Source: Cyclospora cayetanensis (Eukaryota > Apicomplexa > Conoidasida > Eucoccidiorida > Eimeriidae). From it: a DNA stretch of 64,000 bases. The stretch's first letter is position 1. Each line of letters begins with the position of its first letter. Position numbers and translations under genes: made by a program. The stretch lies in assembly GCF_002999335.1 (NCBI RefSeq), contig NW_020312214.1, forward strand, positions 62,001 to 126,000, given 5' to 3'. Positions 57,783 to 64,000 of this stretch are shown here, piece after piece. Under the pieces are notes generated by a model. It had not been told where the DNA came from. It searched no databases and saw only the letters and a program-made list of their open reading frames with translations.

Positions 57783-60206
57783 TCACTCAGCTGTAACTGG
57801 CTGTGGCTCAATGCAATCCTCATGAGGTGAACCCGCACGCTTCCCACGTCTAGAGCTGCCATTAGCCTGTGCTGCTTGATGGGTTTCCGCCCACTCATTA
57901 AAGTCTTCTGGAACGGATTTGCCGGTAGCGAGCATGTGTTCTTTATACACCTGCCATCCCCCTTCTTCGGCCAATACAGAAAACAACGGACCCGGGTGCT
58001 GACGGCGCCACGCAAGCCATGCAATTGTGGGCTGGCGAGCTTGTATATATTCAGCGTAAGTCTCTGGAATAGCCTTCTGACCAGCAAAAGCTGCACGATA
58101 CAGACGCCATCCTAGTGGGTCACTGAGGATGGTATACCGGGGACCCGGGTGAAGCTTCTTCCACGCTAGCCACTCGCGAAGGGCCTTTTTTCGAGCCCCA
58201 ACAGAGTTTTGCCATTCCTCGAACTCCTCAAGGGGTGCGCCGCTCGTTGCTTCTTTCATAGCGCTATAGAGCTTCCACCCCTCCGGATCCTGAAGCACTT
58301 CCACCATAGGGCCCCTGTTTTTCCTACGCCATAGTGCCCAGTTCATGGTGGCTTCTTGGCATCGACGCTGAGGAGACTCCATCCATTCATCGTAGGACAG
58401 CGGCACTGGGGAGCCCCCCAACTGAAGCTTTCTGACGTATAGATTCCACCCCTCCTGGTCCTTTAGAACTTCAGCCAGTGGTCCAGGATGCCGACGCCTC
58501 CATAACTTCCAGGAAGGTGTCTGGCTACTGCGTAATCTAGAACTTGGTGTGCGAAGCCACTCTTCGTAGGTCGCAGGAAAGGTTTCGCCATTCACTTGTG
58601 CAATAGCTTGTCTGATGGCGAACCCCTCCAATCGGCGCGGAGCAGTCCAGCGCGAGGAGGACCTCCACGCAGCCTGAACATGGGAAAGTGAATCTGCTGC
58701 ATCAGGTTCCCACTCCTTAAAGCTTGCAGGCAGAGAGGTTCCTAGTGCTTCTATAAATGTTCTAAACAGCTTCCAGCCTTCTTCTTCAGTCCCCAGTAAC
58801 TGCAGAAGTGGTTGCTCAGCATGACGCTCCCTCCACTGAACCCATTCGGCCGCTGCAACAGCGACACGCTGTTCAGGAAGCTGCAGCCACTCCGTGTATG
58901 TTCGAGGAATATAAACGCCTCTCGCATTCATAAGAGCGAAATAGAGCTGCCACCCTTCGCTGCTCTCCAGTACACTGATGAGGCTACCATGATGCTCTTC
59001 ACGCCACGCTGACCATGCGTTCGAAGCCTCCTCCAGAGATCGGAACCCCTCGTAGGTCTCAGGAAGCGGCCGTCTAGGTTTGCTCATGGCTGCTCGGTAC
59101 AGCTCCCAGCCTTCCGAATCCTGTAAGAGCTTTGTCAGATCCGTAGAACTCTGTGCGCTAAGCCAAGACAGCCAGGCATCCATCGCAGCAGTCTGTGGCT
59201 TACCCTTCTGCAGGCTGCTTGCTGACTTGCTCTTGGGCTTGATACCCTTGTCCTTGTTTGCATCCGACTCGCCACTACCAGCGAGTTTGTCCTTTTTAGA
59301 TGCTGTGCGCTGTTGCTGCGGCAGCTGTAGCCACTCCTCGTAACTAGCTGGGAGTTCGCCCTTTAAGCCATTTTTCTGTTGCTGTTGTTCCAGCTCACTC
59401 CTGTACAGCTGCCAACCGCGGGGATCTGATAAGACGCGAGCCAAAGGACCCGGATGCTCACGACGCCATGCCTGCCATGAAGAGTTCGCCTTTCGGTCCT
59501 TCCATTCCTCGTACGTCGGATCGGCTTGTTTTCCGGTGGCCTCTAGCATACGTTTATATAAATTATAACCTTCGGGCTCAGCTAGCACCTTCCGCAAGGC
59601 GCCGGGGTGCATGCGCCTCCACGTTGTCCACGCTTCCATTGCCACCGTTTTAATTGTATTGGGCTCACGGCACCATTCTTCATGAGTATCAGGCAACTTA
59701 GTATCCTGTGACGCACGTTTCGCTTTGTAAAGGGCCCAGCCTTCGGGGTCAGCCAGGACTTCGGTCAGCGGTCCTGGGTTCTGGCGGCGCCACTGTACCC
59801 AAGACTCATATGCCAAGCTTCTTCGTTGATCTTGCTGCTGAAGCCATTCTTCGTAAGTCGGAGGCACTGTGGCGCCCTTCTCTTGCTTCATTGCGTAAAA
59901 GAGCTGCCACGCATCAGGGTCAGACAGAACTTCTCGGAGTGGCTTTGGGTGGCGTCGCTTCCATTCTACCCAGCGTTGCGTACATTTAGTGCTGGCAAGC
60001 CATTCTTCGTAGCTTTCGACATGAGCTTTCGCAGTGCCGTTATGACGCAGCATTTCCTTGTAGAGGCGCCACGCCTCAGGGATTTTCAGAGCCTCCTCCA
60101 GCGGCATCCTGTGCTTCGAACGCCAAGCCCGCCAAGCGCGAAGTGTTGCTGTTGCCTCTTCCGAGCTCTGGGGCCTTGAATCGCCCATCTTTGCCTCCCC
60201 CTCCAT
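57783..60206 (-). CDS. thirteen-repeat tryptophan-signature protein, 807 aa, family unknown
   Basis: An uninterrupted frame. From about residue 22 to 780 it is thirteen repeats of roughly 50-65 residues: A-W-x2-W-R-R-x-H-P-G-P-L-x2-V-L-x-D-P-E-G-W-x-L-Y, then a variable helix, then P-x-T-Y-E-E-W. Clear copies: LAWRRQHPGPLFSVLAEEGG (last), WKLWRRRHPGPLAEVLKDQE, WALWRRKNRGPMVEVLQDPE and WQAWRREHPGPLARVLSDPR. Repeat 9 is degenerate. A Lys/Ser/Gly linker of about 40 residues separates repeats 5 and 6. The C-terminal ~30 residues are basic, then acidic. Each unit looks like two helices around a Pro-Gly turn, so an alpha-solenoid scaffold is inferred. I know no named family with this signature. The start may be ATG 60206 or ATG 60188; an upstream signal-peptide exon is possible (see 60838-61011). 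Confidence 0.85.
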   Translation of the reverse strand: MEGEAKMGDSRPQSSEEATATLRAWRAWRSKHRMPLEEALKIPEAWRLYKEMLRHNGTAKAHVESYEEWLASTKCTQRWVEWKRRHPKPLREVLSDPDAWQLFYAMKQEKGATVPPTYEEWLQQQDQRRSLAYESWVQWRRQNPGPLTEVLADPEGWALYKAKRASQDTKLPDTHEEWCREPNTIKTVAMEAWTTWRRMHPGALRKVLAEPEGYNLYKRMLEATGKQADPTYEEWKDRKANSSWQAWRREHPGPLARVLSDPRGWQLYRSELEQQQQKNGLKGELPASYEEWLQLPQQQRTASKKDKLAGSGESDANKDKGIKPKSKSASSLQKGKPQTAAMDAWLSWLSAQSSTDLTKLLQDSEGWELYRAAMSKPRRPLPETYEGFRSLEEASNAWSAWREEHHGSLISVLESSEGWQLYFALMNARGVYIPRTYTEWLQLPEQRVAVAAAEWVQWRERHAEQPLLQLLGTEEEGWKLFRTFIEALGTSLPASFKEWEPDAADSLSHVQAAWRSSSRWTAPRRLEGFAIRQAIAQVNGETFPATYEEWLRTPSSRLRSSQTPSWKLWRRRHPGPLAEVLKDQEGWNLYVRKLQLGGSPVPLSYDEWMESPQRRCQEATMNWALWRRKNRGPMVEVLQDPEGWKLYSAMKEATSGAPLEEFEEWQNSVGARKKALREWLAWKKLHPGPRYTILSDPLGWRLYRAAFAGQKAIPETYAEYIQARQPTIAWLAWRRQHPGPLFSVLAEEGGWQVYKEHMLATGKSVPEDFNEWAETHQAAQANGSSRRGKRAGSPHEDCIEPQPVTAE

Positions 60207-60837
60207 GACTGCCTGTGGGGGTTTACGTCAAGCTCGACTGCGAGGACGTCGCGGTGAAGGAAGACAAACACCACAGTAGGGCTCAGTATTTAAAAGCAAA
60301 CCACGGCAACAACCTCTGGATTCTAAACGGTTTACAGATGAAGCGCCAGGATGAGCAGCTAGAGATATGCCAAGCAACCCGCCAGTGCTGTCGCTTGAGG
60401 GGATGGGGAACTTGCCCTCTACAAGAACGCACGAATCTGTTAACGCCTATTAGGTGGAAGGGAGTCCCATTCATCAGGTTACAAAAGCACTTTACTGAGG
60501 AAGACTCACACAAGGGGCCCACGTGGTAGTAGTAAGTGCTGTGGTATCGGGTCGGTGACCAGGGCACTAGGAGGGTTAAAGTAATGCACAGGTGAGCAGC
60601 GAAGTTGAGTTCCGAAAGAAGCACACGAAATAACGCAGCAATCTTTTGTGGGCCATAGGTATTTGACCCCTGACTGTCACCAGACACCGTACAGCCGGGT
60701 AGCCGACTAATTCCAAGTGGCAGAGGCGGCGCTGAACAAGGCGCTGAAGTTGGAAAAGAAGAGTTCCGACTCCAACAAGGCTGAGAGGCTGGTATCATCA
60801 ACGAACCCAAATATTTGGCTGAGCATCGGTCAATTAC

Positions 60838-61011
60838 CTGACAGTTAATGGTTGCGGAAAGCTGTTGCATATGCCAACGGCAGCGGACAGGTGGCCCTCG
60901 TCCACGGGACGGTGGCAGTGGCCCCGCCCCGGCGGCAAGAGCCAGCAGCATGCAAATCCCCAATACACAAGTTAGCGTAGTGTAGGCACAGCTACATAAA
61001 ACACATTTCAT
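60838..61011 (-). CDS. possible signal-peptide exon, maybe of the thirteen-repeat gene
   Basis: ATG 61011 begins MKCVLCSCAYTTLTCVLGIC followed by MLLALAAGAG, a textbook signal peptide. After 58 codons an excellent donor occurs (TGTCAG|GTAATT) in phase 0. An acceptor (CCCCCACAG) at 60213 leads into GCA GTC ATG, also phase 0 with the thirteen-repeat frame. If used, the repeat protein would be secreted. The implied intron (625 nt) is longer than most here. Alternatively the frame reads on to a stop at 60283 (242 codons) as its own small secreted protein, or it is unrelated. Confidence 0.35.
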
Positions 61012-62111
61012 GAAATTATCCTTGCCACTTTAGACAAGGGGAATGCCATTAGTGATTCGAAGCATCTCCCAAGCGGATTTGGTGTGTGATTGCGGCTAAT
61101 TTGAAAATTCCGGTGCTATACACAAGCATAGCAGCAGAATTAATTACTCATTGATAACCGCATTTCATTTCAATGCCATACCAATCCTTGCGCTATACGT
61201 TGCCAGAAGCCCAAAAGGTAGGAGCAGTAACAGCATAAGTCGTTCAGCAACCTTGCAGACTGTACCGTTCCATCTAGGGTCTCCGTATGGTGGAAATAAA
61301 CTCAAGAGTATTAACAAATAGAAATGTACTGAAGATCACCAAAAGACTTTCCTTCCTCCCCTGTCCACTCCCCGCGGAGTTTCAGCATAAAGGGACATAA
61401 ACAAATACGGTAAGATTTCCTACAACCTGTAAGCAATCCGAACGTACACAGCTAGTTGCACACAGCATCTAGCGTACATGCATACAACTTGAAGCCCCCC
61501 AGTATCGAGCTCATAGTACTCTGCCATACAGAAGATACGACCTAACAAATCCAATTTGTACACTTGGCTAACTTTTGGTAGGCATAACAGCCGTAGTAGA
61601 AGATGCCCAGTGTAGCTTAGCACGCTAATGAAAGTGCTCCCTGGGGAGGCTTTACATTGAGCGTCACAGTTTGAAGCACCCCATGGCTCGGCGCAGCTGT
61701 TCTCGCCCACTCCACCGGCAGTGGAATGTCATATTTTCAAACAACAGTTGTTTGTTCTCCACCAAGTCGTTGCTAGTTTAACATATTGAATTTTCTTGGC
61801 TGCAATTCGGTAGAAAGAAGACCCCTCTTGCGATTGGCGTTGACGGTGACACAATGCTTGTTGGTGCAACAGACGTCGGCTTGCAAGCCAATGGGAACGC
61901 AGCACTTTCAAAGCTCCACAGCCGGTAGCAATATATGGCTTGTCACCAATTAAAGTTAAGGGATGGCTCGACGGAGCAAGGCGTGAAGATGGGCACTTGC
62001 ACGGAGATCTCATCGCTCACAAGAAGCTGTACTCTCACTTTGTACCAGCAGACGAAGAGAAATGAGTGCGTTTTCTAGCATATATTTACCGGAGAGAAAA
62101 ATATTCCACTG
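61012..62111. other. intergenic, includes repeat copy 5
   Basis: No coding signal beyond short frames. Repeat copy 5 lies at 61,340-61,560, upstream of fossil 2. A GGACATAAACAAATACGG string at 61,394-61,411 is AT-rich, but no promoter could be assigned. Confidence 0.4.
61340..61560 (-). repeat. dispersed repeat, copy 5 (minus orientation)
   Basis: The reverse complement of 61,421-61,490 contains TGCTGTGTGCAACTAGCTGTG and GGATTGC, matching 2,083-2,122 nearly base for base. The CCTCCCCTGTCCACTCCCC block at about 61,355-61,375 corresponds to CCTTCCCCTGCCCGTACTCCCC near 2,655-2,678. It lies about 550 bp upstream of Ty3/gypsy fossil 2. Confidence 0.5.
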
Positions 62112-62396
62112 GTGTGCTTATGGAGAGGAAGTCATACGCCTGCAGGGATTACTACAGCTCAAGACACCCTAAAAGCCCTGACACAGCGGTTCACGCAGAT
62201 AGCGGCCCAAGAGCAAGCATTGCGAGAATTGAGAAAGCTTACACACAGGAGCTCATCGATAGATCCATATATCGAGATCTCTGGGACTTTAGTCAGCAAA
62301 GAGCGACAAGGTAGACTAAGAGCTGCTTTCAGTGGATTATACAAAGTTCGCGTAAAGTGTCACGGCAGGCGATCACACTTTGTGGGCATCAACTAA
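62112..62396 (+). pseudogene. gag (Retrotrans_gag-like) fragment
   Basis: The frame reads DTLKALTQRFTQIAAQEQAL, then RELRKLTHRSSSIDPYIEIS, the typical Retrotrans_gag pattern (L-x2-RF-x7-A-x2-EL-x-x-L-x-Q-x-x-S-V-x-x-Y-I-x-x-F). The conserved Phe after YIE is replaced, and the frame continues into basic sequence before a stop. It is better preserved than the gag-like stretch of fossil 1. Confidence 0.65.
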
Positions 62397-62839
62397 TTGA
62401 ATGAGTTTTTTTACCTGTGGGGCGTCCGCGAATAATGGACTGCTTGGCATTACAGGAGCAAATGATTGCAGACCATGCGCCTTTGGCTGAGAAGGAAGAT
62501 TCAACTCTGGAGCTAGAACCTAAGAATATCGGGGATGTGTCTTCGACAGTCTGAAGTGAAGAAAAACACGCCACCACACAACCAAACAACCAATGAAGTC
62601 GAGCAAGTCTACTGGGCCAAGGGGGAGCTGGCTGCTTAGTCAGCAGGGCAAACGCATCGAGGATACAAAACTACCTCACTCGGGCTGAGCCAGTGAGGAT
62701 GGCAAAAATGGAAAGAGTCACAGTGGAGGATTCATCACATGTCAATTCTGCGTTCATCCAATTTCACATTATTGCCTAAAGATTGCTAGCGTTAGTTGGC
62801 AGTAGGTGTAAAGCGCCTATCAATCCTTCTAAAACGGAC

Positions 62840-63480
62840 CTTTTGAATCATATTCCAGCTCTCATCACAATTCAGACTGACATGTATAAGGATATTACGG
62901 ATGGATTACCGAAGGACGAGGATCAGGGTAGCATCTATTTCGTCGTTGACAGACTTCGCAAATATGCCCATTTCATCCCTTGTGCAAGCTCTGTTACAAC
63001 TCAGTAAGCCCATAAAGTATATTAATAAAGGTTTAAAGGCGTCATAAATTCCTCAGAAAAACTAATTACGGACAGACATTCGAAGTTTGTTAATGAGGTC
63101 TGGCGTGCCTTGCTGATGTGCCTACACATTGGCTACAAGATTATTATCACGAAGCACCCTGAGGCGCATGCATCAACAGAGTGCACCGGTCTCACTCTTT
63201 AGTAATAGCTACGAAATTCGGCTCTTAGTTGGCATTGATCGAATTGCTTACTCTGGTCTTCTCGCTCGTGCTGCGGCGGTGCATAATCAACTGTCCACGC
63301 GTATACCTGTTGATCTCTGGCATCCCTGGTGTATGCTGCGGAGCTCCTACCCGATGTGGGCCTGGATCTGGCGGTCTGGCACCAGCACACGACTTTGGCT
63401 CCGGAGGAATCCTGAGATAAGCTGGTTAGCGCACGCAAATGTATGCTGAAAGCTCAAGCGAGACAAGCACCGGTTATGAT
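62840..63480 (+). pseudogene. integrase core fragment
   Basis: The first frame reads KDITDGLPKDEDQGSIYFVV, then DRLRKYAHFIPC, the hallmark Ty3/gypsy integrase start (D-x-x-x-GLP...V-VVDRL-x-KYAHF-x-P) with the first catalytic Asp region. After stops, SSEKLITDRHSKFVNEVW (second Asp, TDRH-x-KF) follows near 63,050, and in the same frame KHPEAHASTEC near 63,155 (the HPQTDGQTE segment, Glu kept). A later basic stretch (RKCMLKAQARQAPVM, near 63,430) matches the region beyond the core. Several stops make it non-functional. Confidence 0.78.
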
Positions 63481-63500
63481 AAGCTTCAGTTAACTGTATG

Positions 63501-64000
63501 TTTCGAGCCGGATGATTCCGCCTAAGTAGATTGGCAGCCTTTATGAGGTGCATTAGAAGGTGACCAGATTAAATTGTTTGCGATTAGGTGGCTAATACCA
63601 CTTGCTCTCCTCTCAAAAATCAGTGTTCTTTCGTACATTCTCAGTTTACCTAAAAGTTGGAGGTACCCCAAACCTACCAATACTTTAGCTTCATATAATA
63701 AATTTAAAATTCTTACAATTATACGTGGAATTTTTTGCGCGAGCAAATGACCAGGAGGATCGACAAGGAGCCGTAGAGTTGCTGGACTCCAGGACTACCA
63801 AGCACCAAACACCGGCTCACTGGATAGCCACGAGGGTTTCTAGTGAAATAGGAAACGAACCTTATATTTACTAGCTGACAAAGAGGCAGCTGCGGGATTC
63901 GGCTTATTTGATAGAGTTTGCGGCGCTGTTTGGCTTACACTGCTATTGCCATGAACGGTACTTATACTGCACGGCACCAAAATATCGAAAGCTTGTTACG
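63501..64000. other. nothing recognised at the right edge
   Basis: Short frames only. The 3' end of retroelement fossil 2 may extend into this stretch, but no chromodomain, LTR or polypurine tract was identified. Confidence 0.4.

Larger units (their letters stand above)
62112..63500 (+). mobile_element. Ty3/gypsy-type LTR retrotransposon fossil 2
   Basis: A gag fragment (62,112-62,320) is followed by an integrase fragment (62,840-63,480) on the plus strand. Protease, reverse transcriptase and RNase H are absent, so the interior is deleted. Stops and frameshifts interrupt both fragments. LTRs were not identified, though repeat copy 5 lies upstream. Confidence 0.72.

Noticed and set aside
58812..60179. 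Several plus-strand frames of 60-117 codons
   Set aside because: All are antisense to the thirteen-repeat gene and share its repeat periodicity only as a shadow.
60283..61011. 242-codon single-exon secreted protein
   Set aside because: Possible, but a strong donor after codon 58 and weak composition beyond it make an exon followed by an intron more likely; kept only as an alternative.
1..64000. CRISPR arrays, operons, ribosome binding sites, rRNA
   Set aside because: None seen; intron-containing genes show this is nuclear eukaryotic DNA.
1..64000. CAG-type homopolymeric amino-acid repeats typical of Eimeria coding regions
   Set aside because: Only short Gln and Ser runs are present, so this sign of Eimeria cannot be used to name the organism.

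Overview
This is nuclear DNA of a eukaryote, not a prokaryotic window. Genes are split by GT-AG introns (mostly 100-300 nt), there are no operons, and long stretches lack open frames. The clearest gene is an intron-rich IFT122 (retrograde intraflagellar transport), so the organism builds a cilium or flagellum at some stage. Domain layouts differ from animals and plants, exons are short, and two decayed Ty3/gypsy retrotransposons are present. I suspect an alveolate-type protist, possibly a coccidian relative, but nothing in the sequence proves it.

Layout. 1-1,000: 3' end of a plus-strand gene cut by the window edge. 1.8-2.85 kb: an inverted pair of a dispersed repeat. 3.7-15.6 kb: a probable long plus-strand gene of 40 or more very short exons, predicted to encode a secreted or membrane Cys-rich protein with several membrane segments. 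16.9-18.4 kb: fragments of a second plus-strand gene with an EGF-like stretch. 18.4-21.3 kb: unresolved coding-like pieces, one WD40-like. 21.3-26.0 kb: a four-exon gene for a ~1,374-residue coiled-coil protein with an SFI1/IQ-like helical segment. 26.55-27.25 kb (minus): a FAM133-like nuclear protein. 28.4-31.3 kb: Ty3/gypsy fossil 1, followed by repeat-derived DNA. 37.2-39.3 kb (minus): a small two-membrane-segment protein and pICln (CLNS1A). 40.0-41.4 kb: a TDRD3-like protein. 43.25-49.9 kb (minus): IFT122. 51.4-52.6 kb: a ubiquitin-like domain membrane protein. 52.8-54.6 kb (minus): two small hypothetical genes. 57.4-60.2 kb (minus): a small one-membrane-segment ORF and an 807-residue protein made of thirteen tryptophan-signature repeats. 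61.4-63.5 kb: more dispersed repeat and Ty3/gypsy fossil 2.

How genes relate. pICln (Sm-protein chaperone), the FAM133-like protein and the TDRD3-like protein (TOP3B adaptor) belong to RNA handling; IFT122 and perhaps the SFI1-like protein belong to cilium and centriole biology. I see no functional clustering beyond that. The strongest candidate for something undescribed is the thirteen-repeat protein at 57.8-60.2 kb; second is the micro-exon gene at 3.7-15.6 kb. Gene models with homology (IFT122, pICln, FAM133-like, Ubl protein, TDRD3-like) are firm. Models built only from splice sites and phase are marked with lower confidence, because freedom in choosing splice sites makes over-fitting a real risk.
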